Assembly (NCBI GenBank): GCA_016776725.1 | Contig: JADHSV010000002.1 | Span: 26,086 to 90,085 of the forward strand | Source: Rhodospirillales bacterium | GTDB taxonomy: Bacteria > Pseudomonadota > Alphaproteobacteria > Rhodospirillales > Shumkoniaceae | DNA: 64,000 nt | Reading direction: 5' to 3' | Shown: one piece after another, positions 50,235-59,683 of the stretch | Numbering within the stretch: position 1 is the first letter of the stretch | How the letters are laid out: each line of letters begins with the position of its first letter | Position numbers and translations under genes: made by a program | Notes under the pieces: model-generated | What the model saw: only the letters and a program-made list of their open reading frames with translations | Database searches by the model: none | Told to the model about the DNA's origin: nothing

Positions 50235-51932
50235 ATGGTGGTTGAAGTACAAGGCGGAAGCATTGATCCGGCGACCGTCGCGCGGTTAAAGGCGGAGCGC
50301 GACCGCTTTGTCGCTCTGGCGTTTTGCTGGGCGGATATCCTTATGGAGCTGGATAAGGACGGCAAAATCGTCTTCGTCGGCGGCACCACGCTTCCCATTC
50401 TCGGCAAATCATCGAAAGACATTACGGGCCTTCATATCGACAGCATCGTCGCCGATGTTGATCGCCATATGATCCGTCACCTGCTGAAAATAACGGAACA
50501 GTTCGGACGAATTGACGGTGTGCAGGTTCGCTTTCACGGCATACACGGTCCAACGCCCCCGATGGCGCTGGCGGGCTACCGCCTGGACGACCTGAGCAAC
50601 CATTTCTTCATGGCCGCCCGCATGGGTGCGTCCGCCGATGCCGGTGTGGCGAGGGACGGGGAAACCGGCCTGATCGACGGTGACGCCTTTGCCGAGGTTG
50701 CCGCCCATCGCATGAAAAAGCGTCAGGCCGCCGGTGAAGACGTAAAGATGACCGTTGTTTCGATGGAGGATCTTTCAAACCTGCGCGAGCGCCTTGACGA
50801 AGCCTCCGAACAATCGTTGATGAAAACCGTCGGCGCCAGTTTACGCGCCCACTCGGTCGATGGCGACGCGGCGGCACGCATCGGGCCGGAAAGTTACAGT
50901 CTTGTTCACGATGCCAGTCTGGATATTTCCGATTTTGAGCGCGAAATCGAAACCATGTCGCGTGACGCCGACCCGACGGGCGAAGGCGTGTCCATCCAGA
51001 CAGCGACGGTCGACGTCGACGATGCCGAAATCAGCGAAGAGGATTTGGCGAAAAGCCTTATTTACGTGGTCAACCGTTTTCAGGAAGCCGAGGGCGGCGC
51101 CTTCACCATCAAAAGCCTGACAACCAACCTTTCCTCGCTGATGAGCGAAGCCGCCGCTTCCGTAGAGGGGTTTAAGAAGGTTGTTGCCGACGGCGCCTTC
51201 GATTTGGCTTTCCAGCCGATCATCGGCTCGCGGGATGGCCAAATCCACCATTATGAAGCTTTGACCCGTTTTCACAGCGGCGGCAAAAACGAGTCGCCGT
51301 ATCGCTATATAACGTTCGCCGAAGAAACCGGACTGATCGGCGAGTTTGATCTGGCGGTCGCGGGCAAGGCCGTGGAATGGCTCGGGAAATGGCCGCGCAA
51401 CACAAGCCGCTACAAAATCGCCGTGAATATCTCGGGTCACTCGGTCGGCAACGAGGCCTATGTATCGTCGCTACATAAATTGCTACGCGATAATCCCTGG
51501 GTCGAAGACAAACTGATGTTCGAGATTACGGAATCGTCGCGCATGGCCGATCTTGATGCGGCGAACGTCTTCATTCAGGGCCTGCGCAAAAGCGGACACC
51601 ACGTCTGCCTTGATGACTTCGGCGCGGGATCGGCCAGTTTCCAGTATATGAGCGCGCTTGAGGTGGATGTGGTCAAACTGGACGGCAGCGCCATTCGCAA
51701 CGCCCAGTCCGGACCCAAGGGCCGGGCCTTCCTGACCGCCATGGCGTCCCTGTGCAAAAGCCTTGCCGTCGAGACTATCGCCGAGATGATCGACAAGGAA
51801 GAGGGGTTGATTTTCGTCAGGGACTGTGGCGTCAATTACGTGCAGGGCTTCCTGTTCGGACAACCCTCGCCGAACATCAAGGATTTCGACCCTCTACCCA
51901 TGGGAGATGTGTTCCGCAGGCGCCGATTATGA
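50235..51932 (+). CDS. PAS / degenerate GGDEF / EAL domain protein
   Basis: 565 residues, probable c-di-GMP phosphodiesterase. A PAS-like N-terminus (KDGKIVFVGGTTLPILG) is followed by a GGDEF-like domain that has lost its signature: RIGPESYSLVH stands where RLGGDEF would be, and GLIDGDAF replaces the usual GLLNRRAF. The EAL domain (from about residue 310) keeps FQPII...HHYEALTRF, the Asn of AVNISGHS, FEITES, LDDFGAGSAS and VKLDGSA; the usual AEGVET is altered to AEMIDKE, keeping the first Glu, and QGFLFGQP is present. No membrane segment. Its stop overlaps the start of the next gene by 4 bases. Confidence 0.88.
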   Translation: MVVEVQGGSIDPATVARLKAERDRFVALAFCWADILMELDKDGKIVFVGGTTLPILGKSSKDITGLHIDSIVADVDRHMIRHLLKITEQFGRIDGVQVRFHGIHGPTPPMALAGYRLDDLSNHFFMAARMGASADAGVARDGETGLIDGDAFAEVAAHRMKKRQAAGEDVKMTVVSMEDLSNLRERLDEASEQSLMKTVGASLRAHSVDGDAAARIGPESYSLVHDASLDISDFEREIETMSRDADPTGEGVSIQTATVDVDDAEISEEDLAKSLIYVVNRFQEAEGGAFTIKSLTTNLSSLMSEAAASVEGFKKVVADGAFDLAFQPIIGSRDGQIHHYEALTRFHSGGKNESPYRYITFAEETGLIGEFDLAVAGKAVEWLGKWPRNTSRYKIAVNISGHSVGNEAYVSSLHKLLRDNPWVEDKLMFEITESSRMADLDAANVFIQGLRKSGHHVCLDDFGAGSASFQYMSALEVDVVKLDGSAIRNAQSGPKGRAFLTAMASLCKSLAVETIAEMIDKEEGLIFVRDCGVNYVQGFLFGQPSPNIKDFDPLPMGDVFRRRRL

Positions 51933-53596
51933 AATCTGAAGAAACCCATTCGCGGGGACCCGTCCCGTATGAAGAACATTGGCTGGAAGGTTATCCCGGC
52001 GCGGCCATCGTGGTCGCCAAGGATTCCTCGGTTGTCGCCGCCAATGAACGCGGCGTGGATATGGCGCCGATGCTAACGGACGGGCGTTCGGACGAAGTCT
52101 CCGCCATGATCGAGGCGGCGGGAACGGCCCACGTCATCGTGAACCGGAGTATTGAGGTCCCACTTGGCGAGGGCAGGCTTCAACTCGAGGTCACCGTCGT
52201 CCCTTTGGCGGCGGCCGATTCTTTTCTGATTTTGACCCGCGACGTCACGCTGGAGAAGAATCTTGAGCCGGCATTGATCGAATCGCGGCAGCGTTATCGC
52301 GATCTGGTGGACATTTCCAGTGATTTCGCCTGGGAGGTGGGACCGGACGGTGAGTTTGTCTTCGTATCGGCCAAAAACGCCCTGGGCTATGCGGCCGACG
52401 AAATCATCGGCCGTCATCCGCACGATTTGGTGATCGATGCCGCCGCCTATCGCCCTCTTCCGTTTATCAGCGACCAGCCTATTGACGATGTCGAACTGTG
52501 GATGCGCCGCCCGGATGAAACACTTGCCTGTGTCGCGGTGTCGTCGCGACCGCTGTTCGGCAAGGACGGGCTTTGGCTGGGCGCCCGCGGTGTTTGCCGT
52601 GATATCACGCGCGAACGCGAACGCGAAGCCGCGCTCATGCGGGCCCGCCACCGAGAACAAATTCTTCATTACATCATCCGCGCCATCCGCAACGAAGTCG
52701 AACCGCAAGACATGCTGGCCGCCGCCGCCGCCGCCGCCAGCCGGGCGCTGGCCGCCGCCGGTTGCCGCGTTTTTCGGGCAACGCCGTCGGGTGAATTCAA
52801 GCCCGCCGCCGAATTCGGCGAGGTTGAGGAATTTCCCGAATTTGAACGGGAAATGGAGAATATTGAACAGACGGATGGCGTTTTTGAACGTGAAGTCGGA
52901 CCGTGGCGTGCACTTGGCGCGGTGACCAATTATCGCACCGCGATTAACGGCGGCGTGTGCATTTGGAAATCGACAAGCCTTGGCGAGTGGGCCGAGGACG
53001 AGCGCCTTTTAATAGGTGACGTGGCCGATCAGCTGGGGATCGCCATCGAACAGATAAACAACCACGAACGTATCGTCCGCCTGTCGCGCACCGACGCCCT
53101 GACCGGCTTGCTCAATCGGCGCGCCTTCTATGAAGACGAAATGCCGCGGCGCCTGAAACGCCTTGCAAGGGGCGAGAATACGGCAGCCCTTTTTTACGTG
53201 GATCTGGACAATTTCAAACAGGTTAATGACGAGTTTGGACACAGCCGAGGCGATGAAGCCCTGATCGCCGCCCGCGATCTGCTGCTTGAACATTCCCGCC
53301 CCGGTGATTTGATCGCGCGTCTCGGCGGCGACGAATTTGTCATGTGGCTGGATGGCATGTCCGCCGGGTTGGCACGCGATCGTGCCGCGCGCCTGATTGG
53401 CGCGAGCGCGAAGCTGGCGAGATTTTCAGAAGGGCTGGAAGCGTCACTGGGTCTGTCCGCCGGTGTCGCCATCTATGACCCAAAACTCTCGGAAACTCTC
53501 GACGAACTGCTCGCTCGGGCCGACATTGCCATGTATTCGGTAAAACGAGGCGGAAAAGGGGGCTTTGAATTAGCACCCCTGCCAGCTAATAAATAG
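51929..53596 (+). CDS. PAS-GAF-GGDEF diguanylate cyclase
   Basis: 555 residues, ATG overlapping the stop of the EAL gene. A first PAS-like region at the N-terminus, a clear PAS domain (YRDLVDISSDFAWEVGPDG and GYAADEIIGRHPHDLV), a GAF-like region beginning with an Ala run, then a GGDEF domain with DALTGLLNRRAFYEDEMP, FYVDLDNFKQVNDEFGH and the intact signature RLGGDEFVMWLD. An active cyclase is predicted, paired with the phosphodiesterase next door, so the two could tune local c-di-GMP. No inhibitory RxxD site upstream of GGDEF is evident to me. Cytosolic. Confidence 0.92.
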   Translation: MKSEETHSRGPVPYEEHWLEGYPGAAIVVAKDSSVVAANERGVDMAPMLTDGRSDEVSAMIEAAGTAHVIVNRSIEVPLGEGRLQLEVTVVPLAAADSFLILTRDVTLEKNLEPALIESRQRYRDLVDISSDFAWEVGPDGEFVFVSAKNALGYAADEIIGRHPHDLVIDAAAYRPLPFISDQPIDDVELWMRRPDETLACVAVSSRPLFGKDGLWLGARGVCRDITREREREAALMRARHREQILHYIIRAIRNEVEPQDMLAAAAAAASRALAAAGCRVFRATPSGEFKPAAEFGEVEEFPEFEREMENIEQTDGVFEREVGPWRALGAVTNYRTAINGGVCIWKSTSLGEWAEDERLLIGDVADQLGIAIEQINNHERIVRLSRTDALTGLLNRRAFYEDEMPRRLKRLARGENTAALFYVDLDNFKQVNDEFGHSRGDEALIAARDLLLEHSRPGDLIARLGGDEFVMWLDGMSAGLARDRAARLIGASAKLARFSEGLEASLGLSAGVAIYDPKLSETLDELLARADIAMYSVKRGGKGGFELAPLPANK

Positions 53597-53664
53597 CACC
53601 CTTTATAAGGGCGTGATGTATAGCAAGGGAGTGTGAGGCGCGCAAAACGCCGCACAGATGCAAG

Positions 53665-54969
53665 GTGTCCGACCAAGGTCGAATTTCATACGACGACGCC
53701 AAACGCTTGGCAGGTGATAAGGATCCGGAAGTCCGCCGGGCCTTGGCCGCTCGCACCGACATCATGCCCGAGATTCTTTATTTTCTCGTCGATGACCGGT
53801 CTGCGGACGTGCGCCGGGAAATTGCCGCAAATCAGGCGACGCCACGCCGCGCGGACCTTGAACTGGCCAAGGATTCGGACGAGTCGGTGCGCGCCCTTCT
53901 GGCCACTAAAATCGGTGGGATCATTCCGGAGTTGACCCCGGAAGAGGCGAAGAATCTTGGGCACCTTGCCTATGATGCCCTGGCTATTCTGACCCGCGAT
54001 CAGGTTACCATTGTTCGACGGATCATTGCCGAGGCGCTGCAAAACGTCGCTCATGTACCACCCGACATCGTCAACCGACTGGCCCGTGACGCCGAGATCG
54101 CCGTTTCAGCGCCGATCCTCGAGAATTCGCCGGTCCTCACGGATGGGGACCTGCTTGACATTCTGTCGGAGACCCCGGAGCCAAGCGCCCTTTCGGCAAT
54201 CGCCAGGCGCGCCCACCTGGGCGACAGCGTTTCCGACGCCGTGGCGAGAACCGGAGATATCGAAGCCGTGGGCGTTCTTTTGACGAACCCGTCCGCTCAG
54301 ATCCGCGAAGATACGCTGGATTGGATCATCAGCAGGGCGCCGCAGGTCGAACCCTGGCACGCACCGCTCGTGCACCGGCCCGGACTTTCCGGGAACGCGG
54401 CCATGCGAATCGCCCGGTTCGTTGCCGACAACCTGCTGGAAACCTTGATTAAACGAGCGGATCTTTCCGCCGAAACGATTTCCGCACTTCGCGAGGAAGT
54501 CAGCCAACGCTTGCGCGATCATCAGGAACAACTGGAAAATGGAGCGGCGCCGCAGGTCAGTGGCGACGGCGCCGACGGCTCTTTGTGGAAAGGAATTTTG
54601 GACGATAGCGCATCGGCGCAGGAAGCGGCTGAAACCCTGCAGGGTTACGGCCAGTTGGACCCTGCCGTGATCATGGAAGCCCTTGCCTGCGGCGAGGAAG
54701 AGTTCGTCACCGCCGCCCTTGCGGTTAAAGCCGGCGTTCCGCATGGTGTCGCCAAAAGCGTTGTCTCCATGCAAAACGCCAAGGGTATTGTGGCGCTGGC
54801 GTCGCGTGCCGAAATTCCGGATCACGCACTGCCGCAGTTGCAGATCAGCCTTTGCCGGATATCACCCGCCAAAATCCTCATATCCAAGAAACCGGGCGAA
54901 TACCCGCTGACCGAGGAAGAAATAACCTGGCAATTGGAATTCTTCCGCCAGATGGCGATAAAGGCCTGA
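53665..54969 (+). CDS. DUF2336 domain-containing protein
   Basis: 434 residues of helical repeats: repeating DPEVRRALAAR, ADVRREIAANQAT and ESVRALLATKIGG segments give a HEAT-like solenoid, as in the alphaproteobacterial DUF2336 family. No catalytic motif and no membrane segment. GTG start (MSDQGRISYDD). Follows the cyclase by 68 bp in the same direction, so it may be in the c-di-GMP operon; the family's role is unknown to me. Confidence 0.82.
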   Translation: MSDQGRISYDDAKRLAGDKDPEVRRALAARTDIMPEILYFLVDDRSADVRREIAANQATPRRADLELAKDSDESVRALLATKIGGIIPELTPEEAKNLGHLAYDALAILTRDQVTIVRRIIAEALQNVAHVPPDIVNRLARDAEIAVSAPILENSPVLTDGDLLDILSETPEPSALSAIARRAHLGDSVSDAVARTGDIEAVGVLLTNPSAQIREDTLDWIISRAPQVEPWHAPLVHRPGLSGNAAMRIARFVADNLLETLIKRADLSAETISALREEVSQRLRDHQEQLENGAAPQVSGDGADGSLWKGILDDSASAQEAAETLQGYGQLDPAVIMEALACGEEEFVTAALAVKAGVPHGVAKSVVSMQNAKGIVALASRAEIPDHALPQLQISLCRISPAKILISKKPGEYPLTEEEITWQLEFFRQMAIKA

Positions 54970-54979
54970 TCGGTTTTTT

Positions 54980-55000
54980 CCGGCACGATCAGGGTGCCGG
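54980..55000. repeat. Dyad after the DUF2336 gene
   Basis: CCGGCAC (54980-54986) and GTGCCGG (54994-55000). A T-run (TTTTTT) precedes the hairpin on the plus strand, so the polarity is wrong for terminating DUF2336 transcription. On the minus strand the hairpin is followed by A residues. Confidence 0.4.
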
Positions 55001-55032
55001 CGCCCGATTCGGTGAAGATTTCCAGCAAGATC

Positions 55033-55055
55033 GCATGGCGCGAGGCGCGCCATGC
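55033..55055. terminator. Perfect hairpin between convergent genes
   Basis: GCATGGCGCG and CGCGCCATGC with an AGG loop, 12 bp past the stop of the Bax-like gene on the minus strand. The A/T run lies between that stop and the hairpin, so it is a hairpin without the standard downstream U-tract. Confidence 0.45.
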
Positions 55056-55067
55056 CGAAAAAAATTT

Positions 55068-56069
55068 CTAAATCGATGGTTCGTCGCGCAGGCGCGCGCT
55101 GTCCAGTTTGTGAAGGGTGTTGACGCCCATGATGCGGCGCAACGTCGTCACATAATCCTGTCCGCGTTCGGAATAGGACGTAAGCGTTTTCGCCAGTTCC
55201 ACGCCGTTCACGGGTTTGCCGTCGCGGCGCATGGCGGCGCGTTCCTTGCGGAATTCCCGGTAAGCCCGATGGGTATTGAGGTTGCGTACATAGGCGCGAA
55301 CCGAATCGAGCAGGCTGTCGAAGGCGCGAACGCGATGCGTTTTACCGGCGTCACGGTCCTTTGGTTTCAGGCTCTGGGCCTTTTTAAAGGTCCATTGGCC
55401 GAAAATGGCGTTGCCTTCGCGCACAAACCGGGACGTTCCCCAACCGCTTTCCTCGGCGGCCTGGGCCAAAGCCAGGGACGGCGGAACGACGTCGATGCGG
55501 GCAAACAGCTCGTCCAGATCGCCACGCTCGACCGAATATTTTTCGCTGACCATGGAAAGCCACAAACGGTCGATGGCGCCGGTTCTGTTGCCCAGTGCCC
55601 GATTTACGCGGATTTTCCAAAGGCGCTCGCGGTCCGCCGCGATTTCCTCATTGACCTGAAGAACCAGGGGCAGGACGGTCCTGAAAAAGATCGACTTGCG
55701 AACCTTGGTTTCGCGAATGTCCTTGATATCGGTCGGAATGCTGGCCAGCAGAACCCGCGGCACCCGGCCTTCGCCTTTGAGCACCGCACCCAGGTCGTAA
55801 CCGATTAGGGCAAACTGGGTGGAGACGATTTTAACCGTCGGGATCAACGGTTTGGCGGACGGCACAACGGCTGATACGGGCACGATTGCGCCTGCGTCCG
55901 GCACGGGCAATGCCGCCAGGCGCGGCGCGATCGGAGCCCACGCGCTGCCATCGAGCGCGGCCCGCGGTGCTAACGTTACTCCGGCGATCGGCGAACGCAC
56001 GGCGCTGCTGATCAAGCCTATTACCAGGACTCCCATGAGCCCCAAGGCGCAATAATCAAATTTTTTCAT
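55068..56069 (-). CDS. Bax-like protein with glucosaminidase domain
   Basis: 333 residues from ATG (MKKFDYCALGL); a TTG 36 bp further up is possible. N-terminal signal anchor (about residues 5-23), then a proline- and alanine-rich linker, then a C-terminal domain with QAAEESGWGTSRFVREGNAIFGQW, the glucosaminidase fold's Glu motif. The family name Bax comes from E. coli and has nothing to do with apoptosis. Probably acts in the periplasm on peptidoglycan. Confidence 0.88.
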   Translation of the reverse strand: MKKFDYCALGLMGVLVIGLISSAVRSPIAGVTLAPRAALDGSAWAPIAPRLAALPVPDAGAIVPVSAVVPSAKPLIPTVKIVSTQFALIGYDLGAVLKGEGRVPRVLLASIPTDIKDIRETKVRKSIFFRTVLPLVLQVNEEIAADRERLWKIRVNRALGNRTGAIDRLWLSMVSEKYSVERGDLDELFARIDVVPPSLALAQAAEESGWGTSRFVREGNAIFGQWTFKKAQSLKPKDRDAGKTHRVRAFDSLLDSVRAYVRNLNTHRAYREFRKERAAMRRDGKPVNGVELAKTLTSYSERGQDYVTTLRRIMGVNTLHKLDSARLRDEPSI

Positions 56070-56079
56070 ACTCTGGACT

Positions 56080-56095
56080 ACCGGGTTTGCCCGGT
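56080..56095. promoter_or_regulatory. Hairpin before the Bax-like gene
   Basis: ACCGGG-TTTG-CCCGGT directly upstream of the start codon region (11 bp from the ATG at 56069). It would lie in the 5' leader and could hinder or shelter the ribosome site. No other motif is seen in the 56096-56298 spacer. Confidence 0.4.
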
Positions 56096-56298
56096 TACCC
56101 CTCAAAAGCTGCTACGGCTATTTTGTTTGTTTGTCTTTTCGCATGATCTTCCCGTATCCATGCGCGGACACAACACGTCCCTCCGCCCCCCGACGGCCGG
56201 AAAATACTAAGCAAGTTCCGGCGTCGCAAGCGAGTCGTTTTTTTCCACAGGGTCAAAAGTCGGGAAAACCCTCCGGGAGAAACTCCCAAGAATACCCC

Positions 56299-56844
56299 TT
56301 AGTCGACGGCGCGAACCTCCATCACTTCGGGAATGTAGTAGCGCAGCATGTTTTCAATGCCGTGCTTCAACGTTGCCGTGGAACTTGGGCAACCGGCGCA
56401 TGCGCCCTGCATGTGCAGATACACGATACCGTTCTGGAAGCGGCGGAAGACGATGTCGCCGCCGTCCTGAGCCACGGCGGGCCGTACCCGGGTATCCAGA
56501 AGTTCTTTGATCTGGGTGATGGTTTCGTCGTCCTCGTCCTCGCCCGCTTCTGCGCTTTCGCCTTCAATTACGGGCGCACCCGAATTGAAGTGGTCCATGA
56601 CGGCACTCAGGATCAGCGGCTTCATGCCGTCCCAATCCTTGTCTTCGGCCTTGGTCACGGTGACGAAATCCGTCCCCAGGAACACGCCGGTCACGCCATC
56701 GAGCGCAAACAGGCTTTGGGCCAGCGGCGAATTCGCGGCCTCTTCGATGGCGGTGAAGTTAGCCGTGCCGCTTGCCATGACCTCGCGGCCGGGCAGGAAC
56801 TTGAGCGTCGCGGGATTAGGCGTGGCTTCAGTCTGAATGAACAT
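56299..56844 (-). CDS. NifU-like iron-sulphur carrier (Nfu/NfuA type)
   Basis: 181 residues: an N-terminal Nfu_N domain (MFIQTEATPNPATLKFLPG) and a C-terminal NifU domain with the 4Fe-4S-binding CxxC in MQGACAGCPSSTATLKHGIE. It carries clusters to target enzymes. ATG at 56844; an acidic linker (AEAGEDEDDE) separates the domains. Lies after trpS on the same strand with a 100-bp gap. Confidence 0.93.
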   Translation of the reverse strand: MFIQTEATPNPATLKFLPGREVMASGTANFTAIEEAANSPLAQSLFALDGVTGVFLGTDFVTVTKAEDKDWDGMKPLILSAVMDHFNSGAPVIEGESAEAGEDEDDETITQIKELLDTRVRPAVAQDGGDIVFRRFQNGIVYLHMQGACAGCPSSTATLKHGIENMLRYYIPEVMEVRAVD

Positions 56845-56944
56845 TTCGGTCCTCTTGATACCTTTACGGCGAAGTTGCTCATCAAATGGGCTTGTGAACG
56901 GGCTGGGTCAAGCGCCGTTACGTGCAAAATACCCTTTCAACGGC

Positions 56945-57943
56945 TCAGGGTCGAACAAATCCGAGAATTTCGTGAATCTCTTTCAAAATGGGTGCGGACA
57001 TGGCGCGCGCGCGCTCGGCCCCATCGCGCAACACGGCGTCGATGCTGGCCTGATCATCCATCAACTCGCGCATGCGCGTCTGGATGGGGTCCAGCACGTT
57101 AACTGCCAGGTCGGCCAGATCCTTCTTGAAGGTCGAGAACTGGCCGCCGCCGAACTTGGCGCAAACCTCGTCCAGGGTCATGTCGGAAAGGGCGGCGTAG
57201 ATGCCCATCAGGTTTTCCGCTTCGGCCCGGCCTTCAAATTCCTTCAACGTCGCCGGCAGCGGTTCGGGATCGGTACGCGCCTTGCGGATTTTCTTGGCGA
57301 TCATGTCGGCGTCGTCGGTCATGTTGATGCGCGTCATGTCCGAGGTGTCGGACTTGCTCATCTTATTATTGCCGTCGCGCAGGCTCATGATGCGGGCCGC
57401 CGTATCGAAGATCAACGGTTCCACATCGGGGAAAAAGCTGGTCCCGGTGTCGTGGTTGAATTTCTGGGCGATGTCGCGGGTCAGTTCCAGATGCTGCTTC
57501 TGGTCTTCACCGACGGGAACGTGGGTCGCCTTGTAAAGCAGGATGTCGGCGGCCATCAGGTTCGGGTACGCGTACAGGCCCACCGACGCGTTTTCACGGT
57601 GCTTTCCGGCCTTTTCCTTGAACTGGGTCATGCGGTTGAGCCAGCCCAGCCGTGCCACGCAGTTGAAAATCCAGGCCAGTTCGGCATGCCCCGAAACCTG
57701 GCTTTGGTTGAACATGATGTTTTTTTCCGGGTCCAGTCCGGCGGCGATCAGCCCGGCGGTCACTTCGCGGATGCTGGCGGAAAGTTCCTTCGGGTTCTGC
57801 CAGATGGTGATCGCATGCATATCGACCACGCAGAACAGGCACTCGAAGTCATTCTGCAGGCGCACCCAGTTGCGAATCGCACCCAGATAATTGCCGAGAT
57901 GGAGGTTTCCGGTGGGCTGTACGCCCGAAAAAATACGGTTCAT
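56945..57943 (-). CDS. trpS: Tryptophanyl-tRNA synthetase
   Basis: Class I synthetase, 332 residues, usual bacterial length. [20 protein letters not shown] holds the HIGH-equivalent and [12 protein letters not shown] the KMSKS loop. It follows murJ on the minus strand (64-bp gap). Confidence 0.97.
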   Translation of the reverse strand: MNRIFSGVQPTGNLHLGNYLGAIRNWVRLQNDFECLFCVVDMHAITIWQNPKELSASIREVTAGLIAAGLDPEKNIMFNQSQVSGHAELAWIFNCVARLGWLNRMTQFKEKAGKHRENASVGLYAYPNLMAADILLYKATHVPVGEDQKQHLELTRDIAQKFNHDTGTSFFPDVEPLIFDTAARIMSLRDGNNKMSKSDTSDMTRINMTDDADMIAKKIRKARTDPEPLPATLKEFEGRAEAENLMGIYAALSDMTLDEVCAKFGGGQFSTFKKDLADLAVNVLDPIQTRMRELMDDQASIDAVLRDGAERARAMSAPILKEIHEILGFVRP

Positions 57944-58006
57944 CGTCTAATTTCTTTTTAAGTGCATCGAAGGCGGGCGGTGTTATGGCCCTTTGTGGCC
58001 CGAGAA

Positions 58007-59557
58007 TCAAGCCGAACCGTCGCGGCGTAGCGCTCGAATGTCTGAAAATGCGAACGCGCCGGTCAATCGGGCGAAGCCGCCAAAGGCCGCCAGACCCGTC
58101 GTTACCAGAAGCGCCAGCGCGGCGATTCGCTCATGCGTAGCTCCGCCGAGAAGGCCGTCCAGCAAGTATTGGCCGCCCGCCAGAACGCCCGCCATCAGGC
58201 AGGCCGCCAGGAGAATGCGCGGCAGCCTTGCGGCCACTCTGGCATCGAGAACCAGAAAACCGCGACGCCTGAGGATGATCCACAAAAGACCCGCATTGAT
58301 CCATGCCGCCACCGACGATGCCAGCGCAATCCCCACATGGGCCCAAACCTGCATGAGGATGACGTTGAGCACGACGTTGGCCACCATGGCGACCGCCGCG
58401 ATGCGCACCGGGGTCACGGTGTCCTCGCGGGCAAAGAAACCCGGCGCCAGCACGCGAATGAGCACATAGGCCGGAAGGCCCACCGAAAAGGCCGCCAGCG
58501 CGTGCGCCGTGGCCAGCGAGTCGGCGGCGTCGAACCGGCCACGCTCGAAAAGCACGGAAATGATGGGCTCGGCGATAACCATCAGGGCGACGGCCGCGGG
58601 CAGGGTCAAAAGCAAGGCAAATTCAAGGCCCCGGTTCTGGCTGTGCAAAGCGCCCGGTCCGTCACCCGCCTTGATCTGCCGCGACAGCATGGGCAGCAGC
58701 GCCGTTCCCACGGCAATGCCGACCACGCCCAGCGGAAGCTGGGTCACGCGATCGGCGTAATAAAGATAAGAAACCGCGCCTTCCGACAGCAACGAAGCCA
58801 GAATGGTGCCGATCAGAAGATTGATCTGATAAAGGCTGGCGCCGAACACCACGGGCACGATGCGCCGCCCCAAAAGCCGCACCTTGGGGCTGAGACGCGG
58901 GCGCACCAGCCGCACCGGCAGGCCTTCGCGGCGGCAATGCAAGGCCAGCCACGCCAACTGAAAAAGACCGGCTGCCGCCACCCCCCAGGCCAGGGCGTGG
59001 CCCGGCGTTTCCAAAAACGCGGGCAGGGTCAGGATGGCCGTGATCAGGGTCAAATTCAGCAGCACCGGCGTGGCGGCGGCGGCGGAAAAGCGACCCAGCG
59101 AGTTCAGGACCCCCGATTGCAGCGACACCAGTGAAATGAACAAAAGATAAGGGAACGTAATGCGCGACAGCTCGGTGGCCAGCTCCATTTTGCCCGGAAC
59201 CTCGTCGAACCCCGGCGCCAGGCCATACATAACCAGCGGCATGGCCAGCTCGAAAAGTGCCGTGAAAACGATCAGCGCCAGGACCAGCACGGAAAACGCC
59301 TGATCGGCGAACTCCTTGGCCTTATCCCGCCCGTCGGTTTCCAGAAGCCCCGCGAATATGGGCACGAAGGCCGCCGAAAAAGCGCCCTCGGCAAACAGCC
59401 GCCTGAACAGATTGGGCAGCCGGAAGGCGACAAAAAAGCAATCGGCCGACGTGCTCGCGCCCAACACCGCCGCAATCAGAATATCGCGAATAAACCCGAA
59501 AACCCGGCTGACCATGGTCACCGAGCCAATAGCGGCAATGGCGCGAAACAAGTTCAT
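58007..59557 (-). CDS. murJ: Lipid II flippase MurJ
   Basis: 516 residues with 13-14 predicted membrane segments. MviN-family features: SRVFGFIRDILIAAVLGA at the N-terminus, FRLPNLFRRLFAEGAFSAAFVP, and the central VLNSLGRF and LPLGVVGIAVGTALLPMLSRQ. It moves lipid-linked peptidoglycan precursor across the inner membrane. A perfect 28-bp AT-rich hairpin lies 46 bp upstream of its start. Confidence 0.96.
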   Translation of the reverse strand: MNLFRAIAAIGSVTMVSRVFGFIRDILIAAVLGASTSADCFFVAFRLPNLFRRLFAEGAFSAAFVPIFAGLLETDGRDKAKEFADQAFSVLVLALIVFTALFELAMPLVMYGLAPGFDEVPGKMELATELSRITFPYLLFISLVSLQSGVLNSLGRFSAAAATPVLLNLTLITAILTLPAFLETPGHALAWGVAAAGLFQLAWLALHCRREGLPVRLVRPRLSPKVRLLGRRIVPVVFGASLYQINLLIGTILASLLSEGAVSYLYYADRVTQLPLGVVGIAVGTALLPMLSRQIKAGDGPGALHSQNRGLEFALLLTLPAAVALMVIAEPIISVLFERGRFDAADSLATAHALAAFSVGLPAYVLIRVLAPGFFAREDTVTPVRIAAVAMVANVVLNVILMQVWAHVGIALASSVAAWINAGLLWIILRRRGFLVLDARVAARLPRILLAACLMAGVLAGGQYLLDGLLGGATHERIAALALLVTTGLAAFGGFARLTGAFAFSDIRALRRDGSA

Positions 59558-59602
59558 AAAACCTGTCTATCTTCTTTTTGTGGCCGCGAAAAGGCGGGGC
59601 TT

Positions 59603-59663
59603 CGATATTACGTGACAGTATACTAAATTATTTTATAATTTAGTATACTGTCACGTAATATCG
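59603..59663. repeat. Perfect 28-bp AT-rich hairpin
   Basis: Arms 59603-59630 and 59636-59663 are exact reverse complements around TTTTA. The left arm starts CGATATTACGTGACAGTATA and continues CTAAATTA. GGTCACGTAAT is repeated directly after it (59663-59673). AT-rich inside a GC-rich chromosome, it is in the gap between the DUF547 gene and murJ on the minus strand and could be a REP/MITE-like element and a transcription end. Confidence 0.9.
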
Positions 59664-59683
59664 GTCACGTAATGGTGCTGGAA

